Source: Mytilus galloprovincialis
Taxonomy: Eukaryota; Mollusca; Bivalvia; Mytilida; Mytilidae
Direction of reading: 5' to 3'
DNA: 64,000 nt
NCBI RefSeq assembly: GCF_965363235.1
Contig: NC_134847.1
Coordinates: forward strand, 74,778,268 to 74,842,267
This document shows positions 13,135-27,000 of the stretch, piece by piece (within the stretch, counting starts at the first letter, position 1; the number at the start of each line of letters is the position of its first letter). Under the pieces are notes generated by a model, which ran no database searches, was not told the origin of the DNA, and worked only from the letters and a program-made list of their open reading frames with translations. Both the position numbers and the translations under genes were made by a program.

Positions 13135-14077
13135 TATTGCTAACAAAAGACAAAGAGAAGATTGTCTGAAAAAACAAATGTTATTTTTGATAATCAACTA
13201 AAGGTCAAATCTCATTAAAAAAGTATAATTCATATGCTTTGTTTCATTGATGAACTTATACATAATTCCTAAGGATGTAATTTTCCTCAGATTTGTCAAA
13301 GGCATCATGCTTCTTGGAACTTGTCATCGAGTGTGTTATACAGTGTGAGAAGTTTTCATATTCACAATGAAATACTTCTTGATTTTTAAATACTTCTTGA
13401 TTTTCAAATACTTACATAATGGAGTATTAATTATATCCACAATACCTTCCAATTTCATCTTGTTTAATAATGGAAACCTGCATTTTTCAATTTTAGATGT
13501 GACACTAGTTTTTTCCCCCTGTAGAATAAAGTAGAATTGCAGGCAACATGACTTTTTCCTAACAAATGACTCATCTTCTTGAGGTATCTAGTCTGGTATC
13601 TCATGCGACAAATTAAATTTCGGACCAAGATATACCTTCATAATCGAAAGTGTTCACCGACAATATAAAAATAGGTATTTTACTATAATATGAATAAATT
13701 TCAATTAATTCACCAATATACAGACTCCATTCGACCAAATCCGCTTTTATCTAGATCGTTTTTCTCCCTTCGAGGGATCCATTCCATGACATGTATAGCT
13801 AACACCACGTATGTTACATCGTACAAGATGATACACAAACCTATAATGATAAGTATCTAGTGAAATAATATGTTTAAAGTGGCGTCATGTCGTAAAACTC
13901 TTTAATCATTGGAAGTTTGTATATTTGAAAGAAATTGAGTGAAAAGTTAGCATCTTTACTTATGGTGAGGATAAAAGGAAAAATACCAATCATATTGTTC
14001 TATGAGTAACTGATTTATTTGAATAAACAAGTATTTATATCTATTATTCAACAGTGTTTCTTTTTATTTTGTTTCAG
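13135..14077 (+). other. Upstream region of the HELZ2-like gene, probable promoter and 5' UTR exon
   Basis: No coding sequence. A TATAAAAA at about 13,663 could be a core promoter. A possible donor (TATG|GTGAGG, about 13,964) lies 114 bases before the acceptor of exon 1, which would define a short 5' UTR intron. Both are weak calls from motif alone; transcript 5' ends are needed to place the start. Confidence 0.25.
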
Positions 14078-15091
14078 AAATGGTCCACTTTGGTTTTATA
14101 TATATATTCCACCATGTCACAAGAGGACCGTGAGAACTTTTACAGGGCTGGCACGCTAATATATGAAACCGGAACAGAAACGAAACAGAAGTTGCTTGAT
14201 TTTCATTTGGCACACAATCGACAGAACATCACGCTAAACGTTTTGATTGATATGTACAGTCACGAGCTGTTCCATCTATATTTTAAATATCCATGTTGTC
14301 GTTGTATTCCAGGTCAAACTTCAATATCAAAAGAAACCATATTAACTAAAAAGCAAATGAATATTATATTTGACACAGCATGGAGAGAACCAACACATAA
14401 AAAGGTTAAGAACTATGATGTGTTCTGTTGTAGAAGAGCTAAATTTGGATTACGGGTTGAAAACCTTGATATAAGTCTTTTACACACTCTTCTTGTGAAT
14501 ATTTGTTATGATTTGTTTTGGGATAGCTGTTTGGATAAACACCATCTAACCATTGACCAATTTTTGAACAATAACACTCACTTTTTATATCATTTGTTTC
14601 AAAAAGGTATTTGTTGTTTAGGACCATCCAATTGCACCAGTTCACCTTCTGTGGTTGGTAAAATTGATCAAATCCAGTGGGATTGTTTGTACCATCAAGA
14701 TACAACATCAAAGAAATGTAACATATATGGACCTGGATGTGCATGTATATATTACGCCAAGCCTGGCCTTAGTGAAAGTCATATTGATAAAGGCTTGTCG
14801 TCTGTGATTCACAGAAATTTGTGCGAGTTACGCAGGGCTGTGGACAAAATATCTTCATTAAGAAATGATTTGGCGCACAGTACTAGTTTTCAGCTATCAA
14901 GAGTGGAGTTTGATTCAATTTGGAATGAGGCTACTACATACATACGGTCTATAGCTAGTTACATTGGAAAAGAACCGGACGTTATAGCTATAATAGAAAC
15001 GGTATTATTTCGGCCTTTGGAAGACGGAGCTTATAAGAAATTATTAGCATCCATCCTTGAGTTCCGAAATCTACAACAAACGTTTTCAGAG
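14078..15091 (+). CDS. HELZ2-like: Exon 1: Cys-rich HEPN module (DZIP3-like type)
   Basis: Residues 1-326. The start at 14114 has a good Kozak context (CACCATGT). The frame is open upstream to an acceptor (TTTGTTTCAG, ending 14077), so a 5' UTR exon probably lies upstream. The HEPN signature is R250-N-D-L-A-H255, the Rx4-6H motif that forms the RNase site in active HEPN proteins. It is followed by an amphipathic helix (FDSIWNEATTYI). Before it lie two similar Cys-rich blocks: HELFHLYFKYPCCRC ... CCRRAKFGL, and HFLYHLFQKGICCLG ... CACIYYAKPGL, each with paired cysteines and followed by a D-x-x-L(L) helix. I recognise this layout from bivalve proteins annotated as DZIP3-like HEPN. Donor GAG|GTAAAA, phase 0. 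RNase activity is inference. Confidence 0.8.
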
Positions 15092-18000
15092 GTAAAACAT
15101 GGTTATTAGGCACCTTATTATAGGCTGTGGTTATCCATATTCATTACTGATTCGTACAAAAATTATTTTTATTTTTCGCAATAATGCAATGTATGGTTGT
15201 AATATGGTTCTCGTCACTAGACTTTACATTAAATTTCTTATTCCTTATACTCCCTTCAAAAAAGAAAAACATATCATGTATGCGATGATAATAATGAGGT
15301 TAGTTTTATGAAATTGGATGAATTATTCGATTGCATCCTCTCTGACGTTAAACATTGGATTAAACCGAACATAAACATTTGAGAAATGTGTTAATGTTGT
15401 ATGTTTCTTGAAGTTCATAATTTGTGATTCCCTAACGATCTTCTTCATAAAAATTTATATATCATACCAATTCTTGTTTTGGTTGATATGCATTTGCTTA
15501 TTAGATACAGAAGGTCCCATTACCATACACACATGTACATGTAAATACCAGAAAATCAAAAATCAATCATGTATCGACAATAATACAAACTACTTTGAAG
15601 CTCACCTATCCGACAAATTGTTCTCGTCCTGAATTTTCATAGCATATTTGTAACTAAACGTTTGAAGCAAACAATAATCAAGCAAACACTCGATGAATTA
15701 ATTGGAACATTTGTTTCAGAACCTGCCGTTGATATTGTAAACCGAATAGTCAGATAACTTTACAATTTCAGAATATTGATTCATTAAGAGTGGAGATGCG
15801 TGAGGTCAAATCTTCCTTGTCAACCATAGGTGAAAAGCAGGAGGAACAACTATTGAAAGTTACAGAAACATTACAAAAAATGGACGAAACCCAGCAGGAA
15901 ATGCGTAATGAAATGAAAGCCCAAATTACTGAGGAGCTGACAATTGTGTTCAAAGCTGAAATGGAAGATTTTATTGGAAAAATAAACGACACAATAAAAG
16001 AAAACAAAGAACAACTAAGTACGTATGTTATATTTCAAGGATTAATTTTAGCTAAAACGCATAGCCTAAAGAAAAAGTAAGTTATTGTAATGCCCGTTTT
16101 GGTTAATTTTACTGCTTGGTTTTACGTTTCCATTTTCCTATACATTATACTCTGAAACTGATAGACAAAATTAAACCAAGCTTCGACACGATCATGATTG
16201 TGGTATCTAGTATGTATTCATTGACCAAATCTATAAACCAAGATCGCCACCATGGCTAAGAACTGATCATGAGGGTGTAACGCAGATTTTGGCTTATATC
16301 TCTGAAACTAAAGTACTAAGAGCAAATCTGAGACGAAGTAAAAATATTCTATCTGCCCTGAAATTTTCAGACGCACCAGACAGCCCGTTGCTAGGTTGTT
16401 GCCCCTGATTTGGATATTTTAATGATTTTTTTTCGTTTATGGTTATCTTGAATATCATTATAGATATAGATAAATTGTAAGATCTCCAAATAAGTCAAAC
16501 ATGACCAAAAATAGTCAATTATTCCCTCTAGAAGTTATTGCCCTTAATAGTTAGTTTTATCATTGTTTTAATCATTTGTATAATCTTTTACAAATCATCT
16601 CGTTTGAAACTATTGAGACAAATTTAACCAAACTTTGCCACAATCATCATTTTAGTATCTAGATGTGTCTGATAACTCTGCTTATCAATCAATACGACCA
16701 ACGTGGCTAAAACTAGAACACAAAAATAAAATACAACTTTTGTGTATAATGTTTTGCTGGTGGACGTTTAATTGCTCAACCTTCCTATTAACTGAAAGAA
16801 AAAAATAGATATGTAGAAACTGTTTAATGCTAAAATGATTCGCACTACAAGTTTAACATAAACCCAAAATAAAAACAAACCATTTAATGACTCTTTTTTT
16901 CATAGTAATCAGGATAGTTGCCGTAAATTGACTTATTTTCTGTCTTTTATTGCATAAATTATGTTTGCTAGGAAGAAACGGTAAAACAGCAAATAAGATC
17001 AGCATCCAAGATCTTCAAAATTTAGTACATAACAAAATCCATAAGATGATTCTTTGTAAATGTTGTAAGAGTTATTGCAATGTTTAAGTAATTCCTAAGT
17101 TTTGTATCTCGAAAAACTGTGTATAGCAAATATGACCAGTAATAAAAGATTGAATGTCGACAGGATAATGATTCAAGCGCTCTTCTTGTCTTCTTGCCTA
17201 AAGTTATACTGATTATTTTTTCTAGTAGATCTTATAGTTTTGTTTTATTTTCAAGATCACTCTATACATAATGTGAAGATCAAGAACGCGTCCGAAATAA
17301 TTACCAGGCATGATATGAAGATAGAAAATTCGTCAGACATTGAATCACATTCTTCACGGAAAGGTAACTAGTATATAAATATTATGTTATAATTGAGACG
17401 CTCAAGAATATTATACAGCTTATTTACAACAACAAAAATAGTTACAAAGTCTTGATGTTAAAATTTTTGTCGAAGAAATAAGAAATTTTTATTTAAATAT
17501 CAACTTGTTAGGGGCACTGAAAATCATGGCGACCATTTTGAATCTGTATGATGAGAATACAAATTTTCTAGTGATATTTAACTTTTAAAAGAAAATGTAA
17601 TTTGATTTTCATTTCCAAGAAAAACATAAAATATTGTCGTATCTTTCCGTAATTCTATTTTGAAATTTGATTTATATAACCAGGGTTTCATTTTGTAAAC
17701 ATAAAAGTAGGTACATGTACTTTTATCTAGAACAAAATGCTGAATGACGTGTACTCTATCGTGACGTCTCCCTTAAACTAATTATTCGAAAACTACATTT
17801 TTGTTGTACATAAGTATGTACTAAGTTATCAAAATAACTGTAAATTTTTTACAGGTAGTGACAGGTGTCTTATGAGAATAAACGAAGTAGTATATTCAGT
17901 AACCATAATACTCATCTCAGAAGGGAATTATATTTTCAATATTTAGATCAATGTATGATATTTTTTAGTGCCAAATGGGATGATATCAAGAGAGAAATAC

Positions 18001-21000
18001 AAGAATGACAACACAGACGACAAAATAGGAAGTAAGAAAAGATCAACATGGTCAAAAGTAAAATCGAAAGTAAAGTCCCGATTTTGTTCCTTTGCCTGTA
18101 AGTCATATTATCCTTACGCATGGAAGTTGTTATTAATAGACTTGTGAAGTTTTTTTTTTAGCTTACTTTCAGTTAACAAATTTATTTCATTCAACATATA
18201 ATTGAATTTAGTAGACACAATCAAAACCAAAAGGTGTGTTTGGATAACTGCAAGATACAATCCTCATTTAGTCTAAAAAATAATCAATAACAACATATCA
18301 TAACATTTCTTCAAATTAATAGTCAAATGTGAACAAAAAGGTGTGCTCCCTTACATTCATACTAATGAGTTATAGCCCCCAAGGGTGACTTGGAAATAGA
18401 AATATGGTCACCTGTTTTATACGCATTACCCGAAGTAAAACCTTCGCCAAAGTATGGCATCCTTTCAGCTGTGCTGGATATAGTATGCAGCTACGTCTGG
18501 GTTTAATGTTCACATTTTCTTGACCTTCATTCCAGACGGCATCCAGATCTAATAATTGTGAATTAGTCACATGCATGAAATATATTTCATTGAACGTTAA
18601 CAACCATCTAGCAATCAACCAACCAATCAATAATTATTTTTATAGTTTAAGAGATACATCAACTGTATTGAAAACCATATGCATAATAACCTTGATTTAT
18701 ATATGTATTAAGTTCAGTTATATAGACAACCACCCTAGATAAAACGTCCAAGTTCAAGCATGTGGTAACAATTGAAATTGAAAAAGATATATTTGAAAAA
18801 TGAACTTAGTAAAAATATTTAAATCAAGAAATGTTATTTATAAAAATAGAAACATTAATATTTATGTATCATGTAATAATACTAAGATTTTACCAATTGA
18901 GATAAATTAGAAAAACATACATATGACATATGTGAACATAAGACAACCATTGTATTACATCAAACAACTTTCTTTTAAGATTAAGCGACCATCTTAATTA
19001 CATAATACAACCATATTTATTGTACTTCAGCAAGTTTAGTGAAGAAAAAACAAGAGAAATTCATCAAAGGTATAGAAGAAGAAGGAATTAATGGTAATTA
19101 TTGAACTGTCTTCAGGAATTTCAGAATGTGATATTTATTGTTATTGCAATATCTGATATCAAATCATGTATTTCGGGATTTTGATGACATTATACTTGCA
19201 AAACAAGAACTGTATATTGAGAAATTTTAGCTTGTCTTTCAATTGTTCATGTTCAAAAATCGTCTTAATTATAGCAAAATCTAAAATTTTAATGTTATTG
19301 TAAGACTGCAGTTCTGTTGACCGACAGTAGATCTTAAGGGGGTTGGCGGATATAAATCGATTTTGTTTTAGATGTAGAATTTCGCTATGTTTTTTTCTAT
19401 AAACAATCTTTATCATATACATAATAGAAAAATAAAATAAAATTATATTAACCGTTAATCTAAGCTCACAATCTTCCTTCGAGAGAAGCATGCATTTTTG
19501 TTAAGGTGCTTTTTTTCTGTTGAACTAATAGGAGAAATATAGGTAATATCGAAATGAAAAAACTAGATTACACAAATCGCCTAAATGTTTCAATTGTTTA
19601 GTTGAGGTACAGCTTATTTGAAAATGATAATAAAAAATATAGGTCACCGATGAGTTAAAAAAGATTTTTCAATTTTAAAGTAAAAAAATGGCTTTTTTGC
19701 ATCAAAGGAGATAATTTGGAGCCTTTTCCATGATATCAACATTTTAAAAGTCATCTGGGGTCAAAACGAATCGATTTTTTGGGGTTGATTTTTGTATCAT
19801 ATCATAGTGTAACGATTGATAGTGTAATCAATAAAATTCTTAATGAAAATAAAAATGATGAATTAACAATCTAAAGTAAGATGTTTTTTCGATCATTAAT
19901 GAAAGTGAAATAGTGCGCCAGTATGGTTCAATTTTGTCAAATTAAGGTAATAAACATTGATGATGAATTGTTCACTTGCAAGTAAATAATACGACCTAAT
20001 TGAATCCGTATTTAAATATAGATTGATAACGCGCCAAGCTTGTTCTGTTATTCAAAGGAAAAGAATGTCAATATTGCAAGTGTTACAAATGTAAAATAAA
20101 AAAAAAATAATTGTCTGATTCGATCCACAAAAAAATAATATATACTTTTGATCTCTTATATAAACAAATCCTAAACAAATCCAATTGCACGAGTTTGCTT
20201 CCTATTTATATCTTTATGTGTGTATCGCTTAAATGACCGTCGGAGGACTTCGGAAATCAAATCGAAAGTTATAAACGAAGCAACATATTATCGAGCCTAA
20301 GACTTTTTATGATATGGATAAAGGTCAACATTGTTTTAAATCAAATTTGTATCATATCGGCGAACATGAATTTGACTTGTAGTGCCTCTTTTCACCTTTG
20401 TCGAATCCATTTACAATATTTCAACCATATAACTTATATCAAGTTAGATTTTAATTTAACTATGCCATTGAAACAGACAAGGTTTCTTTAAATAAACAAA
20501 AACGTATAATGGTTGTACCTTTTGAGTATACATAGATAATTTTGTGCCATTATTTACTCATGGGAAAGAAATAGAGATACGAAAGGGACTTTCAAAAAAG
20601 GTGGATAAAACAGATTAAACAGTGACAAAACAAATCAATAAAGTGATAAAAACAGAGGAAACATTCTTCAAAACAAAACATAAGTTAAAATTCTGACTAC
20701 GCAATGTCAACACGCAGGTCAATACGAATATGTTTTAAAAAGTTTTAAATTAGTTTAGTTACTATATTAAACCATCCCTCCTACATTTAATTCGTTTGTT
20801 CGTTAGTCCTTCCCACTTTTGATTTCCAGATGATAAAAAAGAAACTATAGATTGCAATTAAAAATTAAGCCAAGTCGTTTTTGATTTGACAGTTCCAAAA
20901 TTATGGTACTTGATTGTTGGAAAGAAATATTTTATTTTTGTTTCCCAAAGTTATGCAGCAACGCTTTTAGTTTTCCCGGATTTATTGAGAACCACAAAGA

Positions 21001-24000
21001 AAATATACAGTTCGCACTTATGATTCTTGATTGTTAAACAAAAGGTTGAAAAAATAACTATGGTAGCACTCTTTTATCTGATGAATTTAAGTTTTTTTTC
21101 CCGAAATGGAAATCACTTCGCGTCCTAAAGAAAGATGACATGTGTTTACAATGATTAAATTATGTTTTGCAGACCATCCAGACGATAAATTTCAGTGTGG
21201 TTCATGTAAGGACAATGTATATGGTGGACTCTTGAAAATCATTGAGCATAGGAAAAATTGCACAGCACGAGTGGACAAAAGAGGTTTGTCATTCTAGTAT
21301 ATCTCGATCTGGTAGAATATATCATATCCCTGTAAGAAATTCTTCAGAATAAATAAGTCCATGGGTGTTTATAATAATAATTTGAATTATCCAATATAAA
21401 AAGGGTATTTTTCATGTTCATATTTTCCTGTACATTTTTTTCGATATTGACGTGAATAACATACCAAGACACAGCAGTCGTCAAAATATTGTTTTTTTGG
21501 TATTTAATCTCACCATATAATAATATTTATAATCATAATACTCCATTTTGTTTTGTCTTTTAATCTAAACAGGTATTAGATTAAATAAACTAGCATTATA
21601 TTCAAATGCAGTTCACACAAACCTAATCAGTCAGTAAGCGTTTATTAGCCTTTATAAAATCTCTACTTAATTGTGTCTTGTAGAACTTACAGAAACGACT
21701 TTACCAGTACTTTTGGAGGTAAAAAATTTACCAAAAAGCAACGAAAATAGATTCAAACAAGAAGGCAAACAAAATTCAGGCAGTTTAGATAACGATGTAA
21801 TCGAAGTGTATGATGCAGATTTAGGCAGCCTTATCTTGTGGACAAAAATTTCGAAGGCATGTTTTCTGTCTAGAAAAACTTTTGGGAATACCTTTCAGAA
21901 TTTTTTTGCAAAAGTGTTGCGAGAACATCCGTTGGACACAACAGTAGAGACAGATTTAACAGTAACAGTGCATATACTGGATGATTTTTGTGGTAATCAA
22001 TTTAATCTATAGAATTTAAAAATCGTTCTTGTTTTGAAATGAAACCATTAGGAACATATAAAACATAGGCCAAAGCAATATGCATGTACAACAGAGTGAA
22101 AAGACTGAAATGACTAATTATTTTCTCAAAATAAGATACAGAAAAAAAGAAACACAAACCACCTTACCCAGCAAGTAATTCATCCGAAAGTGTGATCATT
22201 TTTTGAACGACTAGCTCTGCTTCCTGGTAATTCTAAAACTTTAAACTGAATCAGAATTAAACTCGACTCTCTTTAAATAAATCTTTCACTTAAAATTAAT
22301 ATACATTACCAGCCTGATATCAATGTTAATGGATCATCTTTCAGATTTAGAATCAGATGATTTGGAAGGGGATGTCTATCAATGCGGCATATGTGAAGAC
22401 AAATTTACAAGACTTAGAAGCTTTATGAATCACAAGAAAGACAAATGTTCCCGAAAACCTAAGTTGGTTTCAGAAATGTCTGTAAGTATATTCTGTGGAC
22501 GTGACACTAAAAGATCTTATATCACTCAATGGTCGGTGTTATCACAGGGTAATTTTTACATACATTGTAGTTGTTTTTTTTGGGTTTTTTTCACAAACGC
22601 ATGGATATGAACATTACAAACCAGTAATTTGCCATTGATAATATTCTAAACTGTTACTGAACCAGTCTAATATAGTTCTTCTCTACAAATTCACGACATA
22701 TACTTGACCTATTTTGTCAGTCTAAATCATACTTGACCAAATGTCTGAACAATACACCGCCATTATGAACCATACTTGGCCAAATAACCTTTATTTCCAA
22801 CCTAAACTTTCATTTCAACTGACATGACATACACAAAAAAGAAACATGTATATATAAAAACCGGATATTTACATCCTAACATGATTCTCAGATTGATCAA
22901 CTACAGATCAAATCAAATCAAATTATCTTATATGAAGAATTATTTATATTAATTTTAAAGTTTTCTTGATAGCGATTTGTTAATTTTTTTTTTACATTAA
23001 AAACACACTTATGCTAAGGCTAATTAAACTATATCAAGGTGCTTTTTTGGCATGTGTTTTTTTAAAACAAATTTTTACTTAAGTCCTAAATAAAAACTAC
23101 ATGTGTACATAGGTTTCATGGTTACATACATAGTTAAATAGTTAACAACAGCCACCAAAATCAATGAAATAATTTCACCTACTATCAGAAATATTTCTAT
23201 TATTTAACAAATGAATAAAAGTGTGCTTCTGATTTATGGCGAAGTATACAGTAATACCATCGCGTAGGTAAAACTGATTAAAAAGATCATAGCTGGACAA
23301 AGAGTATTAGACTCTAAAATACATATCCAAATTTCAAAATCCTGTTAAAGTAAAATCCCAAGGCATTTTGAATTCACTTGATAAATTATACACGAGTTTT
23401 AGAAAAAATGGGTCTCTCTTTTTACCTGTAAAACACAATAGACTGAAGTCATTAAACCTTATTAGAGTAGAGAACCTCTTGTATGCCATGTCTTTAATTT
23501 TGAAATACATTTTTACTGTTACTGTAAAAGCATTTTCTTTTTAAAGGGTTATCAATGATTGCTAGGGAAGTTCTATATTTCATGATAATATCAAATTTTT
23601 GTTTCAACAAATCAACGGTGTCTGGTTTTTTCATTAATCATTAAGTTGCTTTATATACTAAATTATATATTTTTAACCAAAACAAATGTTCACTGCATTA
23701 TTTACTAAACTGACACCATTAATCTATATACTAGGCTAAAGTTAATGGTTACATTTTCCAGTAACAATAAAATGTATCTGAAGCATGTTAAAACACAATG
23801 TTGAATAACATTAAAAATATTATTCAGAGTTCAGTTTTGAAACTATTTGATTACCTTGTTTTATTTTATTTTAAAAGTGATACATATGTTCATCTTTAAG
23901 TGTTGATGGATATGATGTTGACGCTATATTATGTCTATTGTGAAATGTTGGTTTTAATGCTATATTTTATAATTACTTAATTTTTAACTACAAAGTGTTT

Positions 24001-27000
24001 TTCAAACTACTAGCCAGGGGAAATAGCTGTTGTTAAAACAGTTCATCAATTGATTACATACAGTATACATATTGTTGAGATTTCATAAACATGTTTAACC
24101 CCGCCGCATTTGTTTTGCACCTGTCCCAAGTCTGGAACTTCTGGCCTTTGATAGTCTTGTATTATTATTAATTTTAATTTGGAGTTTAGTATGACGTCTA
24201 TTATTACTGAACTAGTGTATATATATGTTTAGGGGCCAGCTAAAGGACTACTCCGGATGCGGGAATTTCTCGCTGCATTGAAGACCTATTGGTGACATTC
24301 TGCTGTTGTCTGTTCTATGGTCAATTTGTTGTCTCTTTGGCACATTCCCCATTTCCATTCTCAATTATATTAAACCATTGAAACTGAAGAAGTTTATTTG
24401 TAATGCAAAACTATTTGTCAACACGATTTAGTAACAACATCATCGTATTATAACATCTTATATTAGTACTGTTGTGCCAAAATTCAGACTTTATATATAA
24501 ACACATTATAGGTCTAGGTTGGTTAAGACTTGGTCGAGTATTATTTAGACTATGTCGGGTATGGTTCAGACTAGGTCGAGCATGGTTCAGCACGTATAGA
24601 ATAGTTAATTCTGGTCGAGTAAATGCCGAGTACTGGTTCAGACTACAGTAAAGTAAATTTCAAACCAATTCAGACTGTTCGAGTCAAAATCAGCACAGTC
24701 GAGTACAAATATAGGCCATTTCAGACTTTAACTGGTGTGAAGTGAAGGTTAATAGTGAAAATTGAAATGTACTGGTCATTTTTATACAATTAACAGATTT
24801 TTTCACTGTTCTGGCAGTTTAAAAGTCAAAATTCAAATATATATAGAAAGATATCAGGTCTGATTTAAAGGGCATCAGCTACGAGATAAAAAAATTAATA
24901 TTATTTTTTGTTCAATCATTACTTCAAGTGAGATGATGAAAGTATAACTTACTTTTAGAAGACTGTTCGGTTAATTTATTTTAAAAATTGGCTAAGAAAA
25001 TTCGATAATGAATTGTGCACTTGCTAGTGCAAAATTCAACCTCATTGAATCTGCATTCATGTAAACTTCAATTTAAAACTTAGCTAAAGATTGAAATCGC
25101 ATGCATTATGCGAGTTCAGTTATTTAAAGAAAAGAATGTAAACACTGAGTGTGAAACAAGGGTAAACCATTTGATGGACTGATTTACAAAAAAAATCATT
25201 CTTAATCAGGTAAAAACGATGGTCTGTGACATTTTGTTCTCTTGTGGACAGTTGTCTCATTGACAATCATACCAAATCTTCTTTTTCATACTTAACATAT
25301 GTTTTAAACAGACCTAGTAATTTCCAATGTGTCGCATGAGTTCGCTATGTATTTTTATTTAAATGACGTCGACAGTCTTCGGAGGTCATCTTTATGTTCA
25401 ATAAGTTAGCATCTACAATAAAATACAAATGACATACTGATTTATATTATAGAGCCGATGCATTTGTTTATTGTTTGTTATAGATTATTCATTATTTGGA
25501 TAAACGTTTGAGTATGTTATTAATAAAATATGAGAATTAGAGTCAAATCAAGGATCATGAATTTGACAGCTATTACTACTTTAAGGATTGTAAACAAAAA
25601 TAAGAGTTTATATATTCTAAGTTGTTGATGTGGAGTGGTGTTTGTTGAATTTTTGTTTACAATTTCTCTATAATTTGCTCAAACAGAATTAATGAAGAAA
25701 GCAGTTCCAATACTTAACACTCTTAACCACTTGGTAAATGTAATGTAATAATAGCTGGCTACATGTTGATATTTCACGAACACTCAATTGGTATATTGGG
25801 ATGTATTATAATAACGTTTGAAATAAAAGTAAACCATTATGACATTTTATCCTATATTTTAGTTTCGTAACAAATTGATGGAAGGCCTTCCGGAGGAAGA
25901 ATTTTCACGTGTCACTAAAGAGAGAAAGGATAAAGGTACTTATTGATTCTTTAGTGTCAATGTTATTCATAGAACATCTAAAATTACTTCCATTTTCTAA
26001 CCAGCATGTATAATATCAGCTTGTATGATACTAGCTTTAATTATCTGTTATACTAGTTTTTCTGTATGTGACCCATAATAAAGACCAGTTGTCAGGAGAA
26101 TCCCTTGCCGATCTCTTCTTATTTTCATATGAGTCAGAGTTCAGAGTCAGACACTTATCAAAAAAACAAATAAGACCAAAGAAGCCAGATAATTAATTTT
26201 ACATTAAAATATATTCATGATGTTCTTTCAAATAAAAATCCACATTTTTCTGATTTCCTTCCATAAATATATCCTTCCGAAATAGAACTTTTAAATGACA
26301 ACAGACACGGGTTCCTCTGCCTTATTTTTAGACTTATATTTGACTTGAGCGGTCATATCAGTACCATAATCTTTGACAAACGAGGCGATTCTAATTTTGA
26401 AATAACCAATTTTCTAGTAACTAGTATTGATTTTTTATTTTATTTCTTTGTACGTCATAAAACTGGGCCTCTTTAGCTATAATGGAACAGATAGGTATAA
26501 TGCAATTATTTTTGCTTTCGAAAAAAGATAGGATAGATACAAAAAGAATTCAAACACTGGAAAAATGTTAAAAAGACAAAACCCCGACCAAACAGCAGAA
26601 GGCCACCAATGTGACTTCAACGCAGCGAGAACATATCGCACCCGGAGGTGGTTCTCAGCTTCCCCCTAATACATTGTGAATTAGTACAGTACACATGGAC
26701 GTCGCACTAATCTCCAAAATATATAAATGAACTTTAATTAAAAAAATCCATACAAGACCTACAAAGGCCAGACGCTCCAGTCTTGGGACAGGAGCAAATC
26801 TTTGGCGGTGTTGTGAGATCTCAACTCTTCCCCTATACCACTAGACAATGTAAAATTAAGAAACACATAGTAATACGCACAGTACAACTTAGTTTAAAAG
26901 AAGTTCGATGTCAGAAAAGATAACAAAAGAAACTAAATAGAATGACAAAAAGAACATTTTAATGACATGTTTAAGCCACTCATTAATATACATGTATATT

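Larger units (their letters stand above)
22482..25862. other. Intron 8: repeat debris
   Basis: Contains the Penelope-like tail (24,089-24,367), a degenerate tandem repeat (24,515-24,725), the relative of the intron 5 repeat (25,000-25,400) and a fragment of repeat family A (25,220-25,292, minus). The first 1.6 kb shows nothing that I can name. Confidence 0.45.

Noticed and set aside
13920-13945. Interferon-response-like GAAAGAAATTGAG element upstream of the gene
   Set aside because: Spacing does not match the GAAANNGAAA consensus well, and such A-rich matches are expected by chance here.
18370-18630. Minus-strand 86-codon ORF in intron 4
   Set aside because: No recognised family, no splice or promoter signals, and it lies within repeat-like intronic sequence.
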